Translations under genes and position numbers: made by a program
The notes under the pieces: model-generated
The model's input: only the letters and a program-made list of their open reading frames with translations
Told to the model about the DNA's origin: nothing
Databases searched by the model: none
In this document: piece by piece, positions 29,505 to 36,871 of the stretch
How positions within the stretch are numbered: position 1 is the stretch's first letter
Layout: each line of letters starts with the position of its first letter
Origin: Actinomycetota bacterium
GTDB taxonomy: Bacteria > Actinomycetota > Actinomycetes > S36-B12 > UBA5976
DNA length: 42,644 bases
Direction of reading: 5' to 3'
Assembly (NCBI GenBank): GCA_027730605.1
Contig: JAQCGN010000003.1
Coordinates: 1-42,644, forward strand

Positions 29505-30410
29505 CTATTCAAATCTTTGTCGTAGTTTTGTGACTGGAAGAACTGATCTACCACCATTACCACTAACTTTTGTAAGCTCAATTAGTCCTGAACCACAAAT
29601 AACAGTTGGCACTCCATTAGTTATTTTCCAAATTTTACCCGGAGTTCTGTTGATAATGCGGGGATTTTCTTTACTAACTTTTCCATCAAAGACTCGGACT
29701 TCTTCCCCATTTAAAACACTGCACGCTCCCACGTAGGGATAACTTGAGGCATGAATATGTCTTAGCACTACTTCAGATGGCTTTGACCAATCAATGTCAA
29801 AATCTTTTTCATCTCGCCACAAACTATAGGTGGCAGACTTATGATTTTGTGCTTTTCCAATCACTTTGCCTTTTTTTACAATCTGGGCAAAAGTTTTCTT
29901 CAATAATTTTTCGTTCAACACACAAATAATATTTATGGCATCTTCAAGTCTCATCGGATATTTGATTGCTTTTGATTCCTGAGCAATTATTGGTCCAGAA
30001 TCCATTTCAGTGGAGGCTATTAAAGCAGTTGAGCCAATTTTTGAATCACCATTTATCAAAGCTGTGAGCAAGGGATTCCAGCCCCGATATTTTGGTAAAA
30101 GTGAATCATGAAGCACAATTACTTGTTGATAATTGGCATCAATCATTTTTTTCCAACCAACAGCAAGGGCTAATTCTGATATTTGAGCCGGGTCTTTGGT
30201 GGATGTTCTGATACCAAAACTTTCAAATAATTTTGTAATTTTTTCAATTGGGTCATCAACTGTTCCCGTATCAGGGGCAATTATCACAGATCCAACAGAT
30301 TCTTTGAAAAAAGAGGTGATGAATTTAGCAGCAGCCAAGCCTTTTACCCCGCACAAGTAAATATCAACTTTTACATTCTTCACAGGATCGATACTACCCT
30401 TAGGGTCCAA
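29505..30410 (-). CDS. Formyltransferase-family protein, probably not housekeeping Fmt
   Basis: A 301-residue protein with the formyltransferase N-domain. The key block is VIVLHDSLLPKYRGWNPL near residue 98, then TEMDSGPII near 134, which supplies the conserved His and Asp. Fmt and PurN have Asn two residues before the His (NxH); here that residue is Val. The N-terminal nucleotide-like loop is also degenerate. A C-terminal domain resembles the Fmt one. The substrate could be tRNA, an amino sugar or something else, with 10-formyl-THF as donor. The start is uncertain: TTG at 30410, or GTG at 30383 giving MKNVKVDIYLCG. Confidence 0.75.
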   Translation of the reverse strand: MDPKGSIDPVKNVKVDIYLCGVKGLAAAKFITSFFKESVGSVIIAPDTGTVDDPIEKITKLFESFGIRTSTKDPAQISELALAVGWKKMIDANYQQVIVLHDSLLPKYRGWNPLLTALINGDSKIGSTALIASTEMDSGPIIAQESKAIKYPMRLEDAINIICVLNEKLLKKTFAQIVKKGKVIGKAQNHKSATYSLWRDEKDFDIDWSKPSEVVLRHIHASSYPYVGACSVLNGEEVRVFDGKVSKENPRIINRTPGKIWKITNGVPTVICGSGLIELTKVSGNGGRSVLPVTKLRQRFE

Positions 30411-30436
30411 TTATTCATTGGTTTGCAATGAATGCT

Positions 30437-30790
30437 TTACTCCTTAAAGTTCGACCAAACCCACCAGCTAGACAAAACACCGACTGCCATGACGCCAAGA
30501 AAGAATAAATAAATCCATACAGGTTTCTTACCCGTCAATTTTGCTTTTTCTAACTTCAGTCTCAGTGGGGCTAGAAACCTACTTGCCCATGTAAATTCTG
30601 TTGCCAATATAAATAGTCCAATAAATATTGTTAGCCAACCAGGTCCTGGTAAAACTAGTAAAACAAGACCCACTCCGATAAGAAAAAAACCTGCAAAAAA
30701 TACGGCACTTCGCCATGCCACATCAGCGATTCTATTTGCCCGAATGCGTGCACGGATTATTTTGATGGGACTAGTGTGACGTTCATTCAT
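30437..30790 (-). CDS. TIGR02611-type PGPGW membrane protein
   Basis: A 117-residue membrane protein with three hydrophobic segments. The first two are joined by the marker LVLPGPGWLTIFIGL (PGPGW), with FILATEFTWASRFLAPLR after it. This pattern is a widespread actinobacterial family of unknown role. It lies between pabB (27 bases) and the formyltransferase-like gene (26 bases), all on the minus strand. Confidence 0.85.
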   Translation of the reverse strand: MNERHTSPIKIIRARIRANRIADVAWRSAVFFAGFFLIGVGLVLLVLPGPGWLTIFIGLFILATEFTWASRFLAPLRLKLEKAKLTGKKPVWIYLFFLGVMAVGVLSSWWVWSNFKE

Positions 30791-30817
30791 ATTTATAGAT
30801 TAAATGAATAAAGTTTA

Positions 30818-31918
30818 TTAAACATCATTGGGTTCGAATTTAGGCTGAGCTTTACTTGCCACATTAAATAATGTAGCGCATTTGAGTTCAGTTTCCTGCC
30901 ATTCGGAAACAGGATCAGACCCCCAGGTGATACCAGCACCTGTTCCAAACAGAAGTTTTTCCTGGTCTTTCCAAAAGGTTCGAATTCCTACAGCTATTTT
31001 CGCGGTGTTGTTTTTGGTATTAATCCAGCCAATAGCACCACAATATGGTCCTCTGTCACTTTTTTCAAACTTCTTGATTAATTTCAAGGCACTTAACTTA
31101 GGTGCCCCACTAACAGACCCTGGTGGAAACGTGGCACCAAAAATCTCAACCCAAGAGGTGTTTGCTTTTAGTTCACCTTGCACGGTTGATACCAAATGAA
31201 CTAGTCCTGGATGATTTTGAATCTCCAGTAAACTTGGCACCTCCACACTTCCAGTGGTGCAAACTCTTGATAAATCATTTCTCACTAAATCCACAATCAT
31301 GACATTTTCTGCCCTATCTTTATCAGTTAAATCTGTTGCAATTTTTCCTGTGCCCTTTATAGGACTTGAAACTATGGTTTGATTGTTTCTTTCTAAAAAC
31401 AACTCAGGTGAGGCAGATACCAAGGACACATCTTTAGTCAATCTTTCATGAGCTTCTTTTTTCACACTTATGACACACGAATAAGGGGCAGGATTTTGGC
31501 TTGTGAGCAGATTTGCCAGACCTTCAATATCAAATCCTTCTTTTCTTATTTTTGTTGTTAAGACTCGACAAATATTTGCCTGATAAACATCTCCTTGCGC
31601 AATGTGTTGTCTTAACCCCTCCACAGCTGTTTCGTATTCTGTTTTTGACATAGAAGATGTCCAACTATCAGGATCTACACCTTGCCAGTCACCACTAAAT
31701 TCTTCGGTGATTTCTATTTCCTTTTCAAACTTAAGTAATAACCAAGCACCTTCAAAGCTGCCAATTATTGCCCAGATTCCTGGTTCGTTTAATCGATTTA
31801 AATCAATTGCCACATCTTGCAAACCAACAAGTCTCTTACTGCCAAATTGTGCATAGGCAAGTTCTTGGGCCTGGTTTTTAATGTCCACCATATGTTGAGA
31901 CATTACCTGCGTTATCAC
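30818..31918 (-). CDS. pabB: Chorismate-binding enzyme, aminodeoxychorismate synthase component I-like
   Basis: A 366-residue member of the anthranilate/aminodeoxychorismate synthase component I family. Motifs are SPIKGTGKIATD near residue 192, NVMIVDLVRNDLSRVC near 209, GSVSGAPKLSALKLIKKFE near 270 and CGAIGWI near 295. PabB makes 4-amino-4-deoxychorismate for folate. The short N-terminal domain and the PIKGT signature fit PabB better than TrpE. The glutaminase partner and pabC are not here. The start is GTG at 31918 or ATG at 31903; no clear ribosome binding site decides it. Confidence 0.86.
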   Translation of the reverse strand: MITQVMSQHMVDIKNQAQELAYAQFGSKRLVGLQDVAIDLNRLNEPGIWAIIGSFEGAWLLLKFEKEIEITEEFSGDWQGVDPDSWTSSMSKTEYETAVEGLRQHIAQGDVYQANICRVLTTKIRKEGFDIEGLANLLTSQNPAPYSCVISVKKEAHERLTKDVSLVSASPELFLERNNQTIVSSPIKGTGKIATDLTDKDRAENVMIVDLVRNDLSRVCTTGSVEVPSLLEIQNHPGLVHLVSTVQGELKANTSWVEIFGATFPPGSVSGAPKLSALKLIKKFEKSDRGPYCGAIGWINTKNNTAKIAVGIRTFWKDQEKLLFGTGAGITWGSDPVSEWQETELKCATLFNVASKAQPKFEPNDV

Positions 31919-31957
31919 TGTTTAGATACTCGACTGAACCCAACGGTGTAACCCTCG

Positions 31958-31985
31958 GGTATCTTGAACAGGTACAAATAGTCAA
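31958..31985 (-). promoter_or_regulatory. Possible promoter for pabB operon
   Basis: On the minus strand: TTGACT (31985-31980), a 16-base spacer and GATACC (31963-31958), about 40 bases before the pabB start. The -35 is good and the -10 is poor. The gap to the divergent tRNA-Gly is 99 bases and holds no gene. Confidence 0.3.
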
Positions 31986-32017
31986 AATCCATATTTCCTA
32001 ATTTTGTCTATTTATTC

Positions 32018-32090
32018 GCGGACGTGGCGCAGTTGGTAGCGCATAACCTTGCCAAGGTTAGGGTCGCGGGTTCGAATCCCGTCGTCCGCT
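32018..32090 (+). tRNA. tRNA-Gly (anticodon GCC)
   Basis: 73 bases. The acceptor arms GCGGACG and CGTCCGC pair perfectly. The anticodon stem TAACC/GGTTA closes the loop TTGCCAA with anticodon GCC, and the T arm is GCGGG-TTCGAAT-CCCGT. The discriminator is U. CCA is not encoded, so a CCA-adding enzyme is needed. Confidence 0.97.
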
Positions 32091-32092
32091 CG

Positions 32093-32121
32093 GAAATTTA
32101 AAATATTTTATTTTAAATTTC
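32093..32121 (+). other. Perfect 13-bp AT-rich hairpin between tRNA-Gly and tRNA-Cys
   Basis: GAAATTTAAAATA, loop TTT, TATTTTAAATTTC: 13 perfect pairs with a three-base loop, extendable by one G-T pair, followed by TTTATT. It fills nearly the whole 37-base spacer. It could be a terminator, an RNase processing site or a spacer folded to keep the tRNAs apart. Confidence 0.7.
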
Positions 32122-32127
32122 TTTATT

Positions 32128-32198
32128 GGTGGAGTGGCCGAGAGGCGAGGCAGCGGCCTGCAAAGCCGCGTACACGGGTTCAAATCCCGTCTCCACCT
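32128..32198 (+). tRNA. tRNA-Cys (anticodon GCA)
   Basis: 71 bases. Acceptor GGTGGAG pairs with CTCCACC. The anticodon stem GCGGC/GCCGC closes the loop CTGCAAA (anticodon GCA). The T arm is ACGGG-TTCAAAT-CCCGT. The discriminator is U, the key identity base for Cys. CCA is not encoded. Confidence 0.97.
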
Positions 32199-32223
32199 CG
32201 AGACAATAAAACTTAATAGTTAC

Positions 32224-32297
32224 GGTCGGTTAGCTCAGTTGGTTAGAGCGCATCCTTGACATGGATGAGGTCGGAGGTTCGAGTCCTCTATCGACCA
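32224..32297 (+). tRNA. tRNA-Val (anticodon GAC)
   Basis: 74 bases. Acceptor GGTCGGT pairs with ATCGACC with one G-U. The anticodon stem CATCC/GGATG closes the loop TTGACAT (anticodon GAC). The T arm is CGGAG-GTTCGAG-TCCTCT. The discriminator is A. CCA is not encoded. Confidence 0.97.
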
Positions 32298-32309
32298 CTT
32301 TATTTATTT

Positions 32310-32327
32310 GGTTCACATAGTGAAACC
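32310..32327 (+). terminator. Weak terminator-like hairpin after the tRNA cluster
   Basis: GGTTCAC, loop ATA, GTGAAACC: seven pairs with one bulged A, 13 bases after tRNA-Val. There is no T run right behind it, so factor-independent termination is doubtful. It may mark the end of the tRNA transcript. Confidence 0.3.
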
Positions 32328-32362
32328 CTTGTAAGTGTTCGAGCATAATTTTTATAAATTTG

Positions 32363-32391
32363 TTGACGTCTCATCTCTTTGTGTTTAAAGT
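32363..32391 (+). promoter_or_regulatory. Promoter for formate dehydrogenase
   Basis: TTGACG (32363-32368), a 17-base spacer and TAAAGT (32386-32391). Transcription would begin near 32398, just before the AGGAGG at 32410-32415 and the ATG at 32420. It lies inside the N-terminal extension of the ORF-track entry, which argues that the extension is not translated. Confidence 0.6.
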
Positions 32392-32419
32392 CAGTATTAT
32401 CCAAATTTCAGGAGGCTAT

Positions 32420-33622
32420 ATGGCAAAAGTTTTATGTGTTCTTTATGACGATCCTGCAAACGGTGGCTACCCAACTAGTTATGCCAGAGACACTATTCCC
32501 ACAATCTCTCGTTACCCAGATGGACAAACATTACCCACTCCTCACGCAATTGATTTCAAACCAGGACAACTTCTTGGAAGTGTGACCGGTGAACTTGGTT
32601 TAAGAAAATATCTAGAAGGTCAAGGTCATGAATTTGTTGTTACCTCTGACAAAGATGGTCCTAATAGTGAATTTGAAAAACATCTTCACGATGCTGAAAT
32701 TGTCATCAGTCAACCATTTTGGCCAGCTTATTTAACGGCTGAAAGAATAGCAAAAGCTCCAAAACTGAAAATGGCATTAACTGCTGGTATTGGTTCTGAC
32801 CATGTTGATTTACAAGCTGCAATGGATAAAGGCTTAAGTGTTGTTGAAATCACCTACTGTAATTCCAATAGTGTGGCTGAACACATTGTGATGCAAATGC
32901 TCAGTTTGGTAAGAAACTACATTCCAAGCTACAAGCAAGTAATTGATGGTGGATGGAATATTGCCGATTGTGTAAGCCGCAGCTATGACATTGAGGGTAT
33001 GCATGTTGGAACAGTTGCAGCGGGACGAATCGGTTTAAGAGCACTTCGCTTACTTAAGCCTTTTGATGTTCACTTGCATTATTTTGATCGCCATCGTTTA
33101 CCTGAAAGTGTTGAAAAAGAACTCAACCTTACCTGGCACGACAGTGTGGAAAGTATGGTCAAAGTTGTTGACATCGTGACAATTAACTGTCCACTTCATC
33201 CAGAAACAGAACATCTATTTAATGATGAAATGATTTCTAAGATGAAAAAAGGAAGCTACATTGTTAACACTGCTCGAGGAAAGATTTGTGATCGAGATGC
33301 AATTGCTAGAGCATTAAAGAGTGGTCACTTAGCTGGTTATGCCGGAGATGTTTGGTTCCCACAACCTGCTCCTCAAGATCATCCATGGCGAACAATGCCA
33401 AATCATGGCATGACTCCACACATATCGGGAACAAGTTTGTCTGCTCAAGCCAGATATGCAGCTGGTGTTCGGGAAGTGTTGGAATGCTATTTCGAAAATC
33501 GTCCAATTCGTAACGAATACCTGGTTGTAAAAGATGGTGCCTTAGCTGGTGTGGGTGCACATAGTTATTCCAAAGGAAATGCCACCAAAGGATCAGAAGA
33601 AGCTGCCAAATTTAAGAAGTAA
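32420..33622 (+). CDS. fdh: NAD-dependent formate dehydrogenase
   Basis: Oxidises formate to CO2 and yields NADH. It is a metal-free D-2-hydroxyacid dehydrogenase-fold enzyme of 400 residues, very close in pattern to the methylotroph enzyme: MAKVLCVLYDDP start, SQPFWPAYLT near residue 98, TYCNSNSVAEH near 144 (formate-site Asn), GTVAAGRIG near 196, DRHRLPESVEKE near 221 (Asp selects NAD), NTARGK near 282 (catalytic Arg), QPAPQDHPW near 313 and PHISGTS near 331 (catalytic His). The ORF-track start is 20 codons too long; AGGAGG and the promoter both favour ATG at 32420. Its strong ribosome binding site stands out in this window. Confidence 0.97.
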   Translation: MAKVLCVLYDDPANGGYPTSYARDTIPTISRYPDGQTLPTPHAIDFKPGQLLGSVTGELGLRKYLEGQGHEFVVTSDKDGPNSEFEKHLHDAEIVISQPFWPAYLTAERIAKAPKLKMALTAGIGSDHVDLQAAMDKGLSVVEITYCNSNSVAEHIVMQMLSLVRNYIPSYKQVIDGGWNIADCVSRSYDIEGMHVGTVAAGRIGLRALRLLKPFDVHLHYFDRHRLPESVEKELNLTWHDSVESMVKVVDIVTINCPLHPETEHLFNDEMISKMKKGSYIVNTARGKICDRDAIARALKSGHLAGYAGDVWFPQPAPQDHPWRTMPNHGMTPHISGTSLSAQARYAAGVREVLECYFENRPIRNEYLVVKDGALAGVGAHSYSKGNATKGSEEAAKFKK

Positions 33623-33681
33623 ACACACACTTCTTAGAAATTAAGCCCCAGAGTACTTTTTTGGCTAAAAACCAAAAGAAT

Positions 33682-33687
33682 TAATAT
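33682..33687 (+). promoter_or_regulatory. Possible leaderless -10 box for trhO
   Basis: TAATAT lies 6 bases before the trhO ATG and there is no Shine-Dalgarno sequence. The spacing would put the start of transcription at the ATG itself. No good -35 box is visible. Confidence 0.35.
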
Positions 33688-33693
33688 GTCTAT

Positions 33694-34593
33694 ATGGATT
33701 TAGACAAAGTCATTCTTTACTATGGCTTCACCCCTATTTCTGACCCTCAAGCCATATTGTTGTGGCAAAAAACTCTATGTAAAAACTTCAATTTAAAAGG
33801 CAGAATACTTATTTCCACCCAAGGAATAAATGGCACCTTGGGTGGAAAAATGCAAGATTTAATGAAATACATTAAGGCCACACGGGAATATTCAAGTTTC
33901 GAAAAAATTGATTTTAAATGGTCGAAAGGCACCGGAAATGATTTCCCTAAATTAAAGATCAAAGTCAAAGACGAATTAGTTTCTTTCGGAAATCTTGATG
34001 AGATAAAAGTAAGTTCGAGAGGAATTGTTGGTGGAGGAATCCATCTTAAAGCTGAAGAAGTTTATAAATTAGTAGAACAACGTGGTCAAGAAGTGGTTTT
34101 CTTTGATGCTCGAAATACTTTTGAAGCCAAAGTGGGCAAATTTAAAAACGCTGTGGTTCCCAAGACAAATACTACGAGAGATTTTGTGAAAGAAATAGAA
34201 AGTGGAAAATACGATCATTTGAAAGATAAGGCTGTGGTTACCTACTGCACAGGTGGAATACGTTGTGAAATCTTGACAGTATTAATGAAGAATCGAGGCT
34301 TTAAAGAGGTTTACCAAATAAAAGGCGGCATCCTTCGTTATGCCAACACCTATGGTGATGATGGTTTATGGGAAGGTTCCCTATTTACTTTTGATGATCG
34401 CTTAACCCTTGAATTTAGTGATCACACTAAATTGATAGGAACTTGTGCTAGATGTAGTAACAAATCAAAGTCTTTTAGAAACTGTCTCAACGATAATTGT
34501 CATCAATTAGTGTTGTTGTGTGATGAGTGTTATGCCAACCACAAGGGACTTGCTTGCAAACATGATCGTGAAACAAAAACACTTACGAATTAG
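33694..34593 (+). CDS. trhO: tRNA uridine(34) hydroxylase (rhodanese-family TrhO/YceA)
   Basis: Oxygen-dependent hydroxylation of U34 in tRNA, an early step to 5-oxyacetyl- or methoxy-uridine. The 299-residue protein has an N-terminal UPF0176/acylphosphatase-like domain (GRILISTQGINGTLGG near residue 36), a rhodanese domain (FFDARNTFEAKVGKFKNAV near 132, active loop CTGGIRCE near 181), and a C-terminal cysteine-rich part (CARC, NCLNDNC, LCDEC, ACKH) that probably binds zinc. It is shorter than the E. coli protein but has all three parts. It converges with the reductase gene, with only 10 bases between stops. Confidence 0.92.
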   Translation: MDLDKVILYYGFTPISDPQAILLWQKTLCKNFNLKGRILISTQGINGTLGGKMQDLMKYIKATREYSSFEKIDFKWSKGTGNDFPKLKIKVKDELVSFGNLDEIKVSSRGIVGGGIHLKAEEVYKLVEQRGQEVVFFDARNTFEAKVGKFKNAVVPKTNTTRDFVKEIESGKYDHLKDKAVVTYCTGGIRCEILTVLMKNRGFKEVYQIKGGILRYANTYGDDGLWEGSLFTFDDRLTLEFSDHTKLIGTCARCSNKSKSFRNCLNDNCHQLVLLCDECYANHKGLACKHDRETKTLTN

Positions 34594-34603
34594 TGGGATA
34601 GCC

Positions 34604-35566
34604 CTAGCTCCAAACTGGATTGAGTGCTTTATTTCCCTTCAATATTTCTAACGCATTGCTTGCTGCAGTAGTTGCCATAGCGGTTCTAGTTTCAACTGTG
34701 GCTGAACCTAAATGAGGAATAAGAACTGCGTTATCAAGGGATAAAAGTTTTGAATTGACCGTTGGTTCATTCTCATACACATCAAGTCCTGCCCCGGCAA
34801 TTTCTTTATTGATCAAAGCATTAGCAAGTGCTTCTTCATCCACAATTGGGCCACGTGCAGTGTTAACTAAATAAGCAGACTTTTTCATCTTCTTTAACTG
34901 TGCTTCTGCTATTAAATGATGGGTTTCTTTTGAATATGGACAATGTATTGAAACCACATCACTTAAAGAAAGTAGCTCATCTAAAGTAACAAACTTTGCA
35001 CCTAAGGACTGTTCTAGTTTTTCATCCATTCTGTTTCTTCTGGTGTAGATAATGTTCATTCCAAAGCTTTGTGCTCTTTGGGCAGTAGCTATACCAATTT
35101 GTCCCATCCCAATAATTCCTAAAGTCCTGTTTTGAATTCCAGTTCCTAACATGTAAAACATTCCCCAAGCCCATGGTTCTTGGTTTCTTATAACACGCTC
35201 ACCTTCAGCAAGTCTTCGGGTAGTCATCAATATAAGTGCCATGGCGATATCTGCAGTTGCATCAGTTAAAACACCTGGTGTATTTGTGACCATAATATTT
35301 TTTTCTTTACAAGCATTCACATCAATATTGTTATATCCCACGGCAACATTACAAACCGCTTTTAATTGAGAACCAGATTTATTTAAAACTTCTTCATCAA
35401 TTTTTTCAGTTAACAATGAAACGATTACTTCAGCACCTATCACTCTTTTTAAAAGCTCTTCTCTGGGCATTGGTGTTTCTTTATCCCAAGCCAGAACTTC
35501 ATGAACTGATTTTAGGGAATCAAGTGCAACTTGAGGGATTTTCCCGGTGACAACTATTTTTGCCAC
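34604..35566 (-). CDS. D-2-hydroxyacid dehydrogenase, glyoxylate/hydroxypyruvate reductase type
   Basis: A 320-residue NAD(P)-dependent reductase. It has VAVGYNNIDV near residue 74, NTPGVLTDATADIA near 95, the Rossmann loop GIIGMGQIG near 149, then YTRRNR near 174 (the Arg pair suggests NADPH), NTARGPIVDE near 237 (catalytic Arg), and PHLGSATVETR near 285 (catalytic His). The pattern fits glyoxylate or hydroxypyruvate reductase best; the exact substrate is unproven. The start is GTG, one base after the aminotransferase stop, so they form an operon. It is a distant paralogue of the formate dehydrogenase nearby. Confidence 0.88.
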   Translation of the reverse strand: MAKIVVTGKIPQVALDSLKSVHEVLAWDKETPMPREELLKRVIGAEVIVSLLTEKIDEEVLNKSGSQLKAVCNVAVGYNNIDVNACKEKNIMVTNTPGVLTDATADIAMALILMTTRRLAEGERVIRNQEPWAWGMFYMLGTGIQNRTLGIIGMGQIGIATAQRAQSFGMNIIYTRRNRMDEKLEQSLGAKFVTLDELLSLSDVVSIHCPYSKETHHLIAEAQLKKMKKSAYLVNTARGPIVDEEALANALINKEIAGAGLDVYENEPTVNSKLLSLDNAVLIPHLGSATVETRTAMATTAASNALEILKGNKALNPVWS

Positions 35567-35567
35567 G

Positions 35568-36758
35568 CTATGCGATCCACTTACCCATCAGACCAAGTCC
35601 TTCTTCGATTTGATCTTTGTTAATACCGGAAAAAGCAAGCCGGATATATTTTCTTTTTTCATCATTTTGTGGTCGACCAAAATGCAATCTAGTGCAAAAT
35701 GAAACTCCTGTTTTATGTAAAGCATCTTGCGCAAAATCTGCTAATTCAGTGAAACCTTTTCGTTGCATGGCTTCAGTGACATCTGGAAACAGATAAAAGC
35801 CTGCATTAGGAGAATGAACACTTACTCCAGGCATTTTATTTAACAATTCAACAGCAACATCTCGTCTTTCTTTCAAAGTGTTTAACATAACGGGAACATG
35901 AGACTGATCACCAGTTATTGCCTCTACTCCACCGTATTGCACAAAATGGGTTGTACAAGATTCATCATTTGTGTTCAACTTAGAAATATTGTTAGCAAGC
36001 TCAAGTGGTGCGATTGCAGCACCTAGTCTCCAACCAGTCATAGCAAATTTTTTAGAAAATGTGTATAAAATAATAGTTCGATCAATCATGCCAGGTAATT
36101 GCGCTATTGATTTCGATGTACCACCAAAGCGCATTTCAAAGTATGCCTCATCAGACAGCACCCAAAGATTATTTTTGATAATAATTTCAGCTAGAGCTTC
36201 TCGTTCTTGATCAGTTGACTCAGCACCATTTGGGTTTTGCAAATCGTTATAAACTATGGCTTTTGTTTTTGGAGTGATAAGTGATTTTATTTGTTCTAAA
36301 TCAATATTAAATCCTGTTTCAGATGGAATGTATCGATAAGGCTTGGCAATACCACCGAAGTAATCAATTTGACTTTCATATATTGGATATCCAGGATTTG
36401 GGTAAAGAACTTCATCACCTGGGTTCATAATGGTCTGAATAAATTTTGTAATAACAGGTTTTCCACCAGGCTGTACTACCACATTTGCTACATCAAATTT
36501 AAGGTTTCTTCTGCTTCCAACATCTTCTGCAAGTGCTTCTCGTAGTTGAAGAATTCCTGCGGCTGGACAATATCCAGTTTTACCATCAGTGATTGCTTTG
36601 TTCATTGCTTCCACAATATTTTTAGCTGTAGGAATATTTAAATCACCAAGATGAAACGGATAAATTTTATTTCCTTTAGCATTCCATTCAGCAGCAGCTA
36701 AAGAAACTGCAAAAGCGGTTTCGGTGCCTAAATTTGCTCTTCTGGTTGCCAATTGCAT
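35568..36758 (-). CDS. Class I/II PLP-dependent aminotransferase
   Basis: A 396-residue fold type I aminotransferase. It has GDLNIPTAKNIVEAM near residue 37, QPGGKPVI near 91, NDLQNPNGAEST near 171, SDEAYFEMRFGG near 198 and the PLP lysine in YTFSKKFAMTGWRLGAA near 233; the substrate-carboxylate arginine is in KYIRLAFSG near 372. The amino donor is not predictable by eye: aspartate, alanine/glyoxylate and aromatic types share these marks. Co-transcription with a glyoxylate/hydroxypyruvate-type reductase suggests glyoxylate-glycine-serine metabolism. ATG is preceded by AGGATC. Confidence 0.9.
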   Translation of the reverse strand: MQLATRRANLGTETAFAVSLAAAEWNAKGNKIYPFHLGDLNIPTAKNIVEAMNKAITDGKTGYCPAAGILQLREALAEDVGSRRNLKFDVANVVVQPGGKPVITKFIQTIMNPGDEVLYPNPGYPIYESQIDYFGGIAKPYRYIPSETGFNIDLEQIKSLITPKTKAIVYNDLQNPNGAESTDQEREALAEIIIKNNLWVLSDEAYFEMRFGGTSKSIAQLPGMIDRTIILYTFSKKFAMTGWRLGAAIAPLELANNISKLNTNDESCTTHFVQYGGVEAITGDQSHVPVMLNTLKERRDVAVELLNKMPGVSVHSPNAGFYLFPDVTEAMQRKGFTELADFAQDALHKTGVSFCTRLHFGRPQNDEKRKYIRLAFSGINKDQIEEGLGLMGKWIA

Positions 36759-36791
36759 AATGAGATCCTAAATGTGAAAAGTGTCTGCTAA

Positions 36792-36820
36792 ACCCTAGCA
36801 CTCAAGTATTTAATTTTTAA
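36792..36820 (-). promoter_or_regulatory. Extended -10 promoter for the aminotransferase-reductase operon
   Basis: On the minus strand: TTAAAA (36820-36815), 17 bases, then TGC-TAGGGT (36800-36792), an extended -10 of the actinobacterial TANNNT type. The -10 lies inside the inverted repeat TGCTA-GGGTT-TAGCA. The ATG is about 28 bases past the expected start of transcription. Confidence 0.45.
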
Positions 36821-36871
36821 GGGATAAAGTACTTAAACAAGTTTCACTATATGGAATAGATTAAAGAAGTA

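Noticed and set aside
31964-31992. Plus-strand promoter TTGAAC-N17-ATCCAT for the tRNA cluster
   Set aside because: The -10 is poor and the TTGAAC overlaps the proposed pabB promoter; no convincing alternative could be chosen by eye.
32298-32362. Attachment site or integrated element at the 3' end of tRNA-Val
   Set aside because: No repeated tRNA 3' segment and no integrase or phage gene downstream.
33659-33677. TTTTGG-CTAAAAA-CCAAAA hairpin after formate dehydrogenase as a terminator
   Set aside because: Six mostly A/T pairs with a 7-base loop and no T run downstream; too weak to call.
36796-36806. CTTGAGTGCTA as a heat-shock operator (HAIR or CIRCE half-site)
   Set aside because: Only one half-site is present; the matching arm at the required distance is absent.
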